A stretch of DNA of 64,000 nt from Leptolyngbyaceae cyanobacterium. GTDB taxonomy: Bacteria; Cyanobacteriota; Cyanobacteriia; Cyanobacteriales; Aerosakkonemataceae. Position numbers and translations under genes: made by a program. Below, piece by piece: positions 54,393-63,796 of this stretch (position 1 is its first letter; each line of letters begins with the position of its first letter). Under the pieces are notes generated by a model, which ran no database searches, was not told where the DNA came from, and saw only the letters and a list, made by a program, of their open reading frames with translations. The stretch spans positions 24,519 through 88,518 of the forward strand of contig DATNQN010000026.1 in assembly GCA_036703985.1 (NCBI GenBank), given 5' to 3'.

Positions 54393-55018
54393 GTTTTGGT
54401 GCTAGCCTGTTAAGCTTTCTACCGACATTAAGGTAAATTTCTCCGTTGTGTAATTAATGGGAAAGTTTACCAAAGTGACTCTAAAGTAACTTCAGCTTTT
54501 TGGGCTTTTTGTAGCTGCTCACCCTCAGATACAGTCAAAAGAGAATTGCTAATTCTCTCCCTCAAATCCATAGCTTCATCCAACTCATTTGGAGCGATCG
54601 CAGTCGATCGCTCTATCAGTCTAGGACAAAGAAGAGAGTTTTTCCGCGATTAACTAATGCGAAGTACATTTGAGTTTGAGGGGCTTTAATATCAGCAGGA
54701 ATTTCAGGAAATTTATCAACTATCAACTAATTAATCATTTTAGCAGAAAACATAGGTTTTATGGCCTTTGGTAAAACCTATGTTTGCTACTTAGACGAAG
54801 CATTACATGAAGAGATTGCTTTTTCTTCTTGCTGACTAGCCACAGTATTTTTTTCTCAACCTCACCATAAATTACAGATCATCCTTCAACCGCATCATTT
54901 TTTTCTCAATTAAGTGGAAGTACAAAGGCTGAAATTAGCTAAAAATTCATAATTCCGCAAGCGGTATACATAGTAGAAGCTCAAATCGAGTTAATTTCAA
55001 CCGCGTAAATTCCCGTTT
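54393..55018. other. Intergenic region with a hairpin between convergent genes
   Basis: A 626-bp region without a recognised gene. A perfect inverted repeat with 14-bp arms (54748-54761 and 54772-54785) and a 10-base loop could end transcription from either side, although no long T-tract follows. Confidence 0.55.
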
Positions 55019-55855
55019 CTAAGACACTATATATTCCAGATGGTTAGGACAATTCTTGAGAGTAACTTTTCCAAAACGGCGATCGCGTTTCTGATAATGC
55101 ACCAGAGCTTGATACAATGCTTCGCCATCGAAGTCGGGGAACAATACATCGATAAAATACAATTCCGTGTATGCCATCTGCCAAAGTAGAAAGTTACTTA
55201 ACCGCATTTCACCGCTGGTGCGAATCAGTAAATCGGGGTCAGAATTTCCTGCTGTGTAGAGTTGCTGCTCAAATCGTGAGGTATCAATCTCTGAAGGGAG
55301 TAGCGTTCCCTGCTGTACTTGTTCTGCAAGCCGACGACAGGCGTTTACTAATTCGTTGCGACTGCCATAGTTAATCGCAACATTGAAATAAACTTTATCA
55401 TTATGTGCAGTTTCTTGCATGGCGCGGTGCATTGTTTGTTGCAGAGACGGGGAAAGATTTTTTACATCACCGATGAAGGAAATTTTAACTCCTTCTTGCT
55501 GCATTTGAGCCAATTCGCGTTGGAGCAATTGCTCAAACAAACCCATCAGAAAATGAACTTCTTCTAAGGGGCGCTGCCAGTTTTCGGTGGAAAAAGCATA
55601 GGCAGTTAAGATAGAAATTCCCCAATCTTTGCAGCAGCGCAACAGTTCCTTCAACGCTTTGGCTCCCTGGCGATGTCCGGCGAAACGAGGTAATCCCCGT
55701 TGAGTTGCCCAGCGGCCATTCCCATCCATAATAATGGCAATATGATTTGGCAGCCGTTGCCGATCGAGGTCAGAAGGTAAGGTTGCAAAGTCTCGATAAT
55801 TGACAACTCCTCTGCCTGAAGGCGAGAGGATTCTTGGGTCATTGGGATAGCTCAT
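55019..55855 (-). CDS. uppS: Isoprenyl (cis-prenyl) transferase, UppS family
   Basis: A 278-aa cis-prenyltransferase. Visible motifs: [20 protein letters not shown] with the catalytic Asp, [20 protein letters not shown], and [20 protein letters not shown] followed by MAYTELYF. It extends farnesyl diphosphate with isopentenyl diphosphate to make long polyprenyl carriers. ATG 55855 is two bases from the stop of tnpB (TAG-C-ATG). As a copy beside plasmid genes it may be an accessory enzyme. Its native promoter was probably upstream of the inserted tnpB. Confidence 0.93.
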   Translation of the reverse strand: MSYPNDPRILSPSGRGVVNYRDFATLPSDLDRQRLPNHIAIIMDGNGRWATQRGLPRFAGHRQGAKALKELLRCCKDWGISILTAYAFSTENWQRPLEEVHFLMGLFEQLLQRELAQMQQEGVKISFIGDVKNLSPSLQQTMHRAMQETAHNDKVYFNVAINYGSRNELVNACRRLAEQVQQGTLLPSEIDTSRFEQQLYTAGNSDPDLLIRTSGEMRLSNFLLWQMAYTELYFIDVLFPDFDGEALYQALVHYQKRDRRFGKVTLKNCPNHLEYIVS

Positions 55856-55856
55856 G

Positions 55857-57038
55857 CTACTTGCCCTCCCCAAAATTCACTGCGATGTGTCCCACCGCTG
55901 TATAGCCACGTTGCAAAACGACTTGCGCTGCTGCTACATCTCGATTCGTTTCATAACCGCATTCAGGACACTTGTGGACTCGCTCAGACAACAGCTTTTT
56001 GCCCGTATGGGTTTGACATCTGGGGCAAGTTTGACTCGTCCCGTTTGCGTCTACTTTGGCGAAATATGCACCTCGCTTACAGCAAACATGACCAAGAATA
56101 CTAAGAAACTGCCCAAAGCCAGCATCCAACGTATGTTTGCAAAGCATCCCTGCTGACATGGCTTTGAGATTCAAATCCTCAGCAAAAATGGTTTGCGCCC
56201 GGTCGCACAAATGATGAGCAGTCTTGAAGTGAAAGTCTTTGCGACTATTCGAGATGTACTCGTGGTGTTTAGCAATTTGATGGTGCAATTGACGAAACTT
56301 TCTAGAACCCTTTTTCTTGCGCTTGAGTTGACGTTGCAGCGATTTCAGCTTGCTTTGTCCATCAACAAAGAATCGAGGTCTATCAATCAACTCGCCATCA
56401 GACGTGGCTAAAAAGTGTTCCAAACCTAAATCAATCCCGACGCCATGACCTGAAGGTGATGCTTGAGGCACTTCGACATCGCACTGCAAAGTGAGCATGG
56501 CATAGTAACCAGATGCCCGTCTAACTACGCGAATCTGTTTGACCTCAAATCCTTGAGGAATTGGACGCGACAAGTGCATTTTGACTAAGCCAATCTTCGG
56601 CAGGTTAACCCAGTCTGCACCATCAAAACGCTTGACGGACTCCTGATTCAGTTGAGGAAACACAAATGAGCGCATCCGTTTTTTGAATCTAGGAAAGCCA
56701 TGTCCCCGTTCCCACATCGCTACAAATGCTGCCTCTAATTGGCGTAACACTTGCTGCAATACATGGGTATGAGGAACCTTTAACTCAGGAATTGACTTCT
56801 TTACTTGTGCCAGCGTTTTACACTGACGCGCAAAGGTTGGACGGGGTGCATCAGCAGGGATGATATATTCCTGCTTGATCCTGCATGAGTTGATATCGCA
56901 CTTACGAGAATTAACCCAATCCTTTCGTTCCCGCAATGCAAAATTGTAGACTTTACGGCAGATGATGAGCCATTGGTCGAATGTTTCGCGTTGCGCGTCT
57001 GTGGGAATGAGTTTGTACTCGTAGGTGAGATTCAGCAT
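55857..57038 (-). CDS. tnpB: RNA-guided endonuclease TnpB, catalytically complete
   Basis: A 393-aa TnpB with RuvC Asp ([19 protein letters not shown]), Glu ([12 protein letters not shown]) and Asp ([13 protein letters not shown]), plus a four-Cys ribbon ([11 protein letters not shown] ... CPECGYE). ATG 57038 matches the family start ([16 protein letters not shown]); earlier in-frame codons reach 57206 but run through a palindrome. It lies between the ferritin-like gene and uppS on the same strand and has no tnpA partner. Confidence 0.9.
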   Translation of the reverse strand: MLNLTYEYKLIPTDAQRETFDQWLIICRKVYNFALRERKDWVNSRKCDINSCRIKQEYIIPADAPRPTFARQCKTLAQVKKSIPELKVPHTHVLQQVLRQLEAAFVAMWERGHGFPRFKKRMRSFVFPQLNQESVKRFDGADWVNLPKIGLVKMHLSRPIPQGFEVKQIRVVRRASGYYAMLTLQCDVEVPQASPSGHGVGIDLGLEHFLATSDGELIDRPRFFVDGQSKLKSLQRQLKRKKKGSRKFRQLHHQIAKHHEYISNSRKDFHFKTAHHLCDRAQTIFAEDLNLKAMSAGMLCKHTLDAGFGQFLSILGHVCCKRGAYFAKVDANGTSQTCPRCQTHTGKKLLSERVHKCPECGYETNRDVAAAQVVLQRGYTAVGHIAVNFGEGK

Positions 57039-57059
57039 ACAACCATTATACTCATTGCC

Positions 57060-57085
57060 TGAATAAATGGATATCCATTTATTCA
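57060..57085. repeat. 26-bp perfect palindrome upstream of tnpB
   Basis: Positions 57060-57072 are exactly complementary to 57073-57085 (TGAATAAATGGAT and its reverse complement). It ends 22 bases before the tnpB start, where an operator or a left-end structure would lie. A further hairpin-prone stretch (CCGCTCCTTTAGGACGG) is at 57122-57138. Confidence 0.85.
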
Positions 57086-57186
57086 AAATCCTCAATGAGA
57101 ATATGAAGCTTTGAAAAAAAGCCGCTCCTTTAGGACGGGGCTTGTAGCCCACTTTTTCGGTCATAATCACGATCGAAAATTCTCCT

Positions 57187-58122
57187 TTAATAACAACGAC
57201 ATTCACCTAAGAGGTCTTGTAATAATGCGGGGGTGAGAGTTCGGTTCCAACACCCCAGAAGACGAAGCGCATGGATGCAGGTAAAGGCAAAAGTCCAACG
57301 GTCGGTTGTAGACCAGGTTTGCCACCCCAGCACTCTGGTCATACGATCGAGTGTGCCGACGAGACTGCTGCGATCGCGCTGGTAGGTTATTCGTCCCTTC
57401 ATCGTTTGCAGTAAAGTCCAACTAATGCGGGGCAGCGATGAGTTGGGATAAGCCCAAACGCCAAATCCCCAAAACTTTGCCATGTGGTTAATTTCATCCA
57501 GCACGAGTTCTTCGAGCACAGCTTGCAGAGCGCCCGTAGTGTGTGCCATCAACCAGAGGTAGAGGCAAGCAGCGCCATATTCCGTGGCGACTCGGTGCAA
57601 TCCGTGGCGATAAAGCGCATTAACTGGATCTGCCTCCGATCGATAGGGTCGAACCGAGTGGGGTTGGGGAATTACTTTTTGATGAGTGAGTTGGGTGTAT
57701 ACTCTGAGCAATGTTGGCGTGTGCTGCCGCTCCTCTTTTTCCCACGGACCCGGTTCGAGCAGAATACCATCTGCACTAACCACTCCACCCACAAAGCGTG
57801 CCATCCGAGGATCGAGAAACTCCAGGTATTGGCGACTAGTTTGGGTATATCCCCGAATTGGGGCTTCTGTATCGATCGCTCCTCGTAAAATTGCCAAAAA
57901 CACTTGAGACTCCATCTCAACAATTTGATCTAGGGCGATCGCCTGCCAGTTAATCGGCTTCCAGGGACGAGGTTGAGGATAGTCGAATTGATGGGGTAAA
58001 TCTTGGAGGCGATCGTTCAAATGGGCAGTAGAAAAATAATGGTTGAGCAGTTCCTTCAACTGTTGCTTTCTTTGCACACAGGTCGATCCGGTACGATGCA
58101 GCAGAGGAAATTTAATTTTCAT
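57187..58122 (-). CDS. Ferritin-like (putative diiron) protein of unknown function
   Basis: A 311-aa mostly helical protein. Candidate diiron ligands occur as Glu in QIVEMESQVFLAIL, Glu in HRVATEYGAACLYL, and the ExxxDEINHM segment (LEELVLDEINHMAKFWGFG). This suggests a ferritin-like oxygenase or desaturase, but I cannot name the family. ATG 58122 follows AAAGGAAA; an upstream ATG at 58152 is less likely. It probably formed an operon with uppS before tnpB inserted, hinting at prenyl-lipid modification. Confidence 0.7.
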   Translation of the reverse strand: MKIKFPLLHRTGSTCVQRKQQLKELLNHYFSTAHLNDRLQDLPHQFDYPQPRPWKPINWQAIALDQIVEMESQVFLAILRGAIDTEAPIRGYTQTSRQYLEFLDPRMARFVGGVVSADGILLEPGPWEKEERQHTPTLLRVYTQLTHQKVIPQPHSVRPYRSEADPVNALYRHGLHRVATEYGAACLYLWLMAHTTGALQAVLEELVLDEINHMAKFWGFGVWAYPNSSLPRISWTLLQTMKGRITYQRDRSSLVGTLDRMTRVLGWQTWSTTDRWTFAFTCIHALRLLGCWNRTLTPALLQDLLGECRCY

Positions 58123-58188
58123 GGGGATGTTTCCTTTTGATGCAATTTCCATTGCCCATTAGCCTAAGCAATCCATCGTTTTCGTGTC

Positions 58189-58246
58189 AGTCGGCACTAG
58201 TCGGCAATTGATCGAGGACAAAAGTCGGAAAAGTCGGGAAAGTCGG
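58189..58246 (+). repeat. Five AGTCGG direct repeats in a divergent promoter region
   Basis: AGTCGG begins at 58189, 58199, 58223, 58232 and 58241 (spacings 10, then 9 and 9). It lies between the ferritin-like gene and the NB-ARC gene and could be an operator for the HTH of the latter. Confidence 0.7.
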
Positions 58247-58311
58247 AAGGAGAGGACACCGATCCGATTGACTGAGTAGAATGTATAAAAAATGTTGTTG
58301 GTCATCCCGTA

Positions 58312-60684
58312 ATGGAAGCTGAAACTGCATTGGCGTGGGTCGATCGGCTACTTGTTCGTAGAACCGGGGGACGCCTCAGCGCCTTACAGAAAGAAATTTT
58401 GAGTAAGGTGTTGCGCGGACAGAAGTATTTGGAGATTGCGGTACATTCTGGTTATACCGAGGGGCACATCAAGGATGTTAGCTCTCATCTGTGGAAGGTA
58501 TTGTCTCGGTTATTGGGGGAACGGATCACCAAAAGTACCTGTCGAGCAGTTCTAGAGCGGTATCTCTCACTGTCTGGGAATTCGGTATTATCTCTGCCGT
58601 CATTGCCAGCGATCGACTCTCACTCGATACCCGAAACTTTACTCGGACGGGAAGCGGCGATCGCCCATCTCAACAGTCTGGTGCAGCGAGGCTGCAAAGC
58701 GATCGTCATTCAGGGAGAAGGGGGTTTGGGCAAAACCACTCTGGCACAGCATTATCTTCAAACTCAGGGATTTGAAGCGGTGCTGGAATTGTTAATGGCA
58801 AAGGAGACTCAAAATATTACCTCTGTGGAACGAGTTGTGGAGGAGTGGCTCAAACAAGACTTTGGGCAAGAGCCAGGATCGGAATTGGGAATTTCTCTAG
58901 GACGATTGAAACACCAACTGCATCAGCAGCGTATTGGGATTTTGATTGACAACCTAGAACCAGCCCTCGACTCAGAAGGTCGGTTGCTCCCGCTTCATCG
59001 TTCCTACGTTGAACTGCTACGAGTCCTGACGGATGCTAGGGTGCAGTCGGTGACGGTGATTACGAGTCGCGATCGCTTGTGCGAACCCGACCTGGCAGTG
59101 GAACACTACCGCCTGCCCCGATTGGATTTGACCGCATGGCAAACCTTTTTCAGCCGCCGACTGGCAACTGATGTGCCAACCCTGGAACAAATGCACCGCG
59201 CCTATGGCGGCAATGCCAAAGTGATGGGGATTTTATGCGGTGCAATTCAAGAAGACTTTGACGGAAAGATGGCAGCCTATTGGCAAGAAAATCAGCAAGA
59301 TTTGCTGGCAACGCAAGATCTGAAAAATCTAGTCGTCAGCCAGATCGATCGCCTGCAAGCCTTAGATCCGGCTGCCTATAAGTTGCTCTGTCGATTGGGA
59401 TGCTACCGCTATCAAGAAATTCCAAACATTCCCTCAGAGGGATTGCTCTGTCTCCTCTGGGATGTTCCCGCCTCTAGACGGCGACAGGTGATAACATCCC
59501 TGCGGAATCGATCGCTGGTGGAGTCCGAACAAGGCAAATACTGGTTGCATCCAGCAATCCAAGCCGAAGCGATCGCCCGTTTGCGTGCTAGTTCTGACTG
59601 GGAAGTGACCCACCGCAAAGCCGGAGAATTTTGGACAACTCAGGTATTGACGATCGAGACCATTCAAGATGCCCTGCAAGCTCTGGAGGCACACTATCAC
59701 TACATTGAAATTCAGGATTTTGAAGCCGCCGGAAATGTCATTCTTAAAAGTCGCACGAATCAGTGGCGACAATTTCTACCTCTGGGCAGTACCCTTTACC
59801 GTATGGGATTACTGCAACCCGTCCTAGCTGCCATTACTCAAGTCATTCCCAACATCGAATCCACCCCCAAAAAAAGCGAACTTTACAACATTCTGGGGGA
59901 TTTGTATTGGATTACGGGTCGTATCCAGGAAGCGATCGCCTGTCAGGAAAAAACAATTTCCCTGGTCAGTACCGCCCAACAAAATCTCTCGACCTCCAAC
60001 GCCAGCAAGCATACCCTTTACTATTTACGGATGTTGGAAGTCGATTCTCTGCTTAGCATTGGGCTATACCAATTGGATTTATGGGAACTGGAAACCGCAG
60101 CTGGGTTGTTCCAGCAGGTGATTGACCTGGCGCAAAATACTGCCCATCACCCTTGGGCAGAAAAGGCATCCGTCTGTTTAGCTTTAGTTAATTCCTACCT
60201 GGGGTTATCAGATGCTGCCTATACCTTGGCAGAGGAAACCTATCAGTCCATAGAGACTCATTCTTTAATTAAACAAACGGGAAGATTCGCCTATTTCATT
60301 CAAATTTTGGGGCAGACCTACACCAATTTAGGGGATTTTGAGCGGGCACAGGCAATGTATAGTCGTGCCTTAGAATTTGCAGAGGAAAGTCATTACACCC
60401 AGGTCAAAGCGAAGACCCTGAATGGTTTGGCAGAATTGTATCGCCGACAAAATGCTTTGGACACTGCACTGGAGTACCACCAGCAGGCAATCGCGCTACT
60501 CGATACGATCGGAGCGATTTGCGATTTAGCAAATGCCTATCTCCAATTGGGGTTAACCTACGAGGCGATCGGTCGATCGCAACTGTGCGAGGAAACATTG
60601 AACAAAGCACTACAACTGTTTGGGCAAATGCAAGCAATCAAACAGGTTGAACGGGTAGGATTACTGGTGTGTTTTCACCAATAA
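58312..60684 (+). CDS. NB-ARC (STAND) protein with N-terminal HTH and TPR repeats
   Basis: A 790-aa protein. The N-terminal domain (about 1-85: LSALQKEILSKVLRGQKYLE ... GYTEGHIKDVSSHLWKVLS) matches the HTH found at the start of VMAP/NB-ARC proteins of cyanobacteria. The NB-ARC ATPase has Walker A GEGGLGKTT near 135-143, Walker B IGILIDNLEPAL and TSRDRL. TPR-like repeats fill about 520-780 (LGDLYWITGRIQEAIACQEK; YTNLGDFERAQAMYSRALEF). STAND proteins are ligand-triggered switches. Here the HTH output suggests control of the divergent ferritin-like gene. Confidence 0.88.
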   Translation: MEAETALAWVDRLLVRRTGGRLSALQKEILSKVLRGQKYLEIAVHSGYTEGHIKDVSSHLWKVLSRLLGERITKSTCRAVLERYLSLSGNSVLSLPSLPAIDSHSIPETLLGREAAIAHLNSLVQRGCKAIVIQGEGGLGKTTLAQHYLQTQGFEAVLELLMAKETQNITSVERVVEEWLKQDFGQEPGSELGISLGRLKHQLHQQRIGILIDNLEPALDSEGRLLPLHRSYVELLRVLTDARVQSVTVITSRDRLCEPDLAVEHYRLPRLDLTAWQTFFSRRLATDVPTLEQMHRAYGGNAKVMGILCGAIQEDFDGKMAAYWQENQQDLLATQDLKNLVVSQIDRLQALDPAAYKLLCRLGCYRYQEIPNIPSEGLLCLLWDVPASRRRQVITSLRNRSLVESEQGKYWLHPAIQAEAIARLRASSDWEVTHRKAGEFWTTQVLTIETIQDALQALEAHYHYIEIQDFEAAGNVILKSRTNQWRQFLPLGSTLYRMGLLQPVLAAITQVIPNIESTPKKSELYNILGDLYWITGRIQEAIACQEKTISLVSTAQQNLSTSNASKHTLYYLRMLEVDSLLSIGLYQLDLWELETAAGLFQQVIDLAQNTAHHPWAEKASVCLALVNSYLGLSDAAYTLAEETYQSIETHSLIKQTGRFAYFIQILGQTYTNLGDFERAQAMYSRALEFAEESHYTQVKAKTLNGLAELYRRQNALDTALEYHQQAIALLDTIGAICDLANAYLQLGLTYEAIGRSQLCEETLNKALQLFGQMQAIKQVERVGLLVCFHQ

Positions 60685-60915
60685 AATCACGTAATTTGCA
60701 AACCATAATATCGCGAGATTGTCAGGTAAAAAACCTAGTTTTTCAAGTCTTGTTGAGAAATGTGCAAGACGTTAATTTAAAAGTTTTGTAAAGTGCTTAG
60801 CAAACTCTGGTTCAGAAATGGCATCAATGCGCTGTCTTTGAGTCTCTATATCAGGAAGGATGTGTTCGAGGAAACCACATCTTTAAAGTAAAAACAGTAA
60901 TGCTCTTTCACAGCC

Positions 60916-61821
60916 ATGCCAGAAGGACCAGAAGTAAGACGGTTTGCCGATGCCTTAGATCGGGCACTTGGGGGCAAACCGATCGTGTCACTATTAGCAC
61001 GGACAAAGACAGCTTTATCTTGGCAAAAAGAGCATCCTACTGGCGTTTTACTCAATAAGCGTATCGAACGAGTGCGATCGCACGGCAAGCACCTAGTCGG
61101 CTTAATTGAAGGCGGTTACTACTTTCACTCCCACCTGATGATGTGGGGAAGCTGGGCAATTTTAGACAATCCACCTCAAGAAATAGATCGCCGCGAGCGA
61201 GCGCGTATTGTCGTACCCGATGCCTGCGCCATTCTCTACTCCGCTCCAATTTTCGATTTAGGCACGGGCAATCCCTTTGAAATTGTCTCTAACTTACGCA
61301 CTCTCGGCCCAGATATCCTACCCTATCCAGGTGAAAAGCCTTTCGATGCACCTGAGTTTCTTCAAAAGCTGCTGACACTAGAAAATAGCGATCGCGCCAT
61401 TGGTGCTGCCCTACTCGATCAACAGATTATTGCCGGAATTGGCAACTACCTCAGAGCAGAAATATTATTTAATTGTCGCCTAGATCCGTGGCGAAAAGTT
61501 GCCGATTTGACAGGCGAGGAACTAGAACGCCTAATTCATTCAATACCCTTAATGGCTCAACGCGCTTACGCTACAGGCGGATTCACCGTATCAGATGAAG
61601 CGCGTACACGTCTGCAAAATGACCCTTCCCTCGTCTACACACCAGGAAGCGAATACGGCACAAGGCACTACGTTTTTCGCCGCACTAACCTGCCTTGTTT
61701 AGAATGTGGTGGGGTTATAGAATTATTGAAAATGGCAACACCTCTGGAAGCTAAATACATCGTTAAACTGTTAGCAGGTGATTTTACAAAAGCGACTGGG
61801 ACGCAAGAAAGTTTCAGATGA
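60916..61821 (+). CDS. Fpg/Nei-type DNA glycosylase with lost zinc finger, fused tail
   Basis: A 301-aa base-excision repair glycosylase. Catalytic P2 and E3 (MPEGPEVRRFAD), the beta-hairpin Lys (RSHGKHLVGL), and the helix-two-turn-helix QIIAGIGNYLRAEILF are present. The C-terminal zinc finger starts (RRTNLPCLECGG) but its second Cys pair is missing. From there the sequence (LLKMATPLEAKYIVKLLAGD) is typical of the N-terminal domain of ATP-dependent DNA ligases. A deletion has fused the two genes, so activity is doubtful. Confidence 0.85.
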   Translation: MPEGPEVRRFADALDRALGGKPIVSLLARTKTALSWQKEHPTGVLLNKRIERVRSHGKHLVGLIEGGYYFHSHLMMWGSWAILDNPPQEIDRRERARIVVPDACAILYSAPIFDLGTGNPFEIVSNLRTLGPDILPYPGEKPFDAPEFLQKLLTLENSDRAIGAALLDQQIIAGIGNYLRAEILFNCRLDPWRKVADLTGEELERLIHSIPLMAQRAYATGGFTVSDEARTRLQNDPSLVYTPGSEYGTRHYVFRRTNLPCLECGGVIELLKMATPLEAKYIVKLLAGDFTKATGTQESFR

Positions 61822-62290
61822 ATTACTTGCTGCTGTTCCTGTCGCTTTCATCGCCTACGATGTGTTGTATGCTTTCGGGCGTGTCCTGATTAATGAACCC
61901 TTTGCCAAACGGCGAAGTTTTCTTGAATCACTTCATCTGGATACTCAAAGAGTGCGCTGCGGACTTTCCCAACAAGTCAGCGATATTTCCACCTTAGATG
62001 CAGAATTCACCGCTGCGAGAGACAGAGGAAATGAAGGCTTAATGGTCAAAAATTTGAATTCAACCTATAAACCCGGTAGGAGAGGACGCGATTGGTTGAA
62101 AATAAAACGTGCAATGGCGACACTGGATGTTGTTGTTACAGCCGCCGAGGTAGGAAGTGGAAAAGGGCATCGTTTCCTATCTGACTATACCTTTGCCGTC
62201 CGCCAGAGTGAAACCGAGCCAACGCTGTTAAATATTGGTAAGGCATATTCAGGGTTAACGGATGCGGAAGTGGCTGAACTTTCCGATTAA
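61778..62290 (+). pseudogene. ATP-dependent DNA ligase, middle part, inactivated
   Basis: The frame contains ligase core motifs (FIAYDVLYAFGRVL, GNEGLMVKNLNSTYKPGRRG, RDWLKIKRAMATLDVVVTAA) but not the KxDG nucleotidyl-transfer motif, lost in the deletion that fused it to the glycosylase. It is out of frame with the glycosylase. At 62288 TAA interrupts it; the same frame then continues with ligase sequence (FRAHTLQELAHGKVCIVEPR). Confidence 0.8.
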
Positions 62291-62305
62291 TTTCGCGCCC
62301 ATACG

Positions 62306-63586
62306 TTGCAGGAATTGGCGCATGGTAAGGTGTGTATTGTGGAACCGCGCATTGTTCTGGAAGTGACGTTCGATCGCGTGCAAGCATCTTCGCGACACAA
62401 TAGTGGTTATGCACTGCGGTTTCCTCGCATTGTGCGCGTGCGAAGCGATAAACCTCCTGAAGAAATTGATACCGTTGAGACGGTGCGCCGTTTGGCTGAA
62501 AAACTGTCTGCTGAATCTGCAACAGAAGAGTCTGAAAAATTTGTTGATTCTGCTGCACCATTGGAGATTTATCCTCAAGAAGAATCTGATGTTTTTCAAT
62601 TGGAAAACGATCCTAATCAAACACCAACACTTAAAGCAGCAAGTGAGGCTTTTAGGGTGTTTGTTGATAGTATTGAACGCAATAAATCTGTTGTGGTGCT
62701 ACACGACTCAGATGCTGATGGGGTGACGGCGGGAGTTGTCTTGCAGTTAGCGTTGTCACGCGCTGGGTTTGAGAATGTGAAGATGATTGTACCCGATCGC
62801 GATCGCAATGTTTGGACACCTGCAAACCGAGAACGAGTCATTAATGCTGCTCCTGATAGTTTATTCGTTCTCGATTTGGGCAGTCAATCGGAACCTGTAA
62901 TTGCTGGCGTTCCTACCTGTTTTATCGATCACCACCGTCCCGAAGGTGTTCCGCCTGGTGATACCCTGATTAGTGCCTACACTTGGGAACCCATCCCCAA
63001 TACATCGCTGCTAGTTTGGGAGTTGTGTTCGTCCCTAACAGATGTATCGGATTTAGATTGGATTGCTGCGATTGGTACAGTTAGCGATTTAGGTGAAAAA
63101 GCTCCGTTTGAGATGCTGGCAGTGGCTAAAAGTCGTTATACTGCCAAGTATTTGAAAGAAGCATCTGCTCTGATTAACTCGGCGCGGCGTGCTTCCCAGT
63201 ACAATCCAGAAGTAGCTGTAAGGGCATTGCTGAGTTATGATAATCCGCGATCGCTCGTTAACTCTAACACAGAAGACGTTGAACAATTAAGGGAAGCAAG
63301 GAAAGAGGTACAAGCGGCGATGGAACAAGCAAAGAAAACCGCACCTGTCTTTTCTGGAAATGTCGCTTTAGTGCGTATCAATTCACCTTGTCAAATCCAT
63401 CCACTGATTGCCCAAAGCTGGCGTACAAGGTTGCCTAAGTATATCGTCATGGTTGCGAATGAGGGGTATATTCCTGGGCGAGTCAACTTCAGCGTGAGAA
63501 CTGCGTCGGGAATCAATAAATATCTACCAACATTCATTCGGCAAAATTCACTATACCGATCCCGCATTTCTCACAAACTGATTTGA
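62306..63586 (+). CDS. Ligase C-terminus fused to a DHH-family phosphoesterase, 3' end frayed
   Basis: The first 70 residues are the OB-fold end of the ATP-dependent ligase (VFDRV-type block LEVTFDRVQASSRHNSGYAL, RFPRIVRVRSDKPPEEIDTV). After an acidic linker there is a DHH/RecJ-like domain: HDSDADGVTAGVVL, FVLDLGSQSEP, CFIDHHRPEG and GTVSDLGEKAPF. Near residue 405 the family sequence (VNFSVRTASGIN) turns into unrelated residues and stops. The ATG-less start (TTG 62306) exists only because of the stop at 62288. It is probably a decaying gene rather than a working enzyme. Confidence 0.7.
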   Translation: MQELAHGKVCIVEPRIVLEVTFDRVQASSRHNSGYALRFPRIVRVRSDKPPEEIDTVETVRRLAEKLSAESATEESEKFVDSAAPLEIYPQEESDVFQLENDPNQTPTLKAASEAFRVFVDSIERNKSVVVLHDSDADGVTAGVVLQLALSRAGFENVKMIVPDRDRNVWTPANRERVINAAPDSLFVLDLGSQSEPVIAGVPTCFIDHHRPEGVPPGDTLISAYTWEPIPNTSLLVWELCSSLTDVSDLDWIAAIGTVSDLGEKAPFEMLAVAKSRYTAKYLKEASALINSARRASQYNPEVAVRALLSYDNPRSLVNSNTEDVEQLREARKEVQAAMEQAKKTAPVFSGNVALVRINSPCQIHPLIAQSWRTRLPKYIVMVANEGYIPGRVNFSVRTASGINKYLPTFIRQNSLYRSRISHKLI

Positions 63587-63796
63587 AAAGCTGATTTGGG
63601 GATGAAAAGTTGAACTTTTTGAAAAACAAAAGATATAGGAACAGTCCCCAGAGAAAAACTTAATCTAAAATCACCAAACCGTTACTAAATCGTCGGGAAA
63701 ATCAGCTTAATTCAAAAAACTACTCATCAGAAAATAGACTGCATATATGTTCAGTCATTGACGAGCTATGAAGTTGAGCAAGTTATCTTCAAGAAA

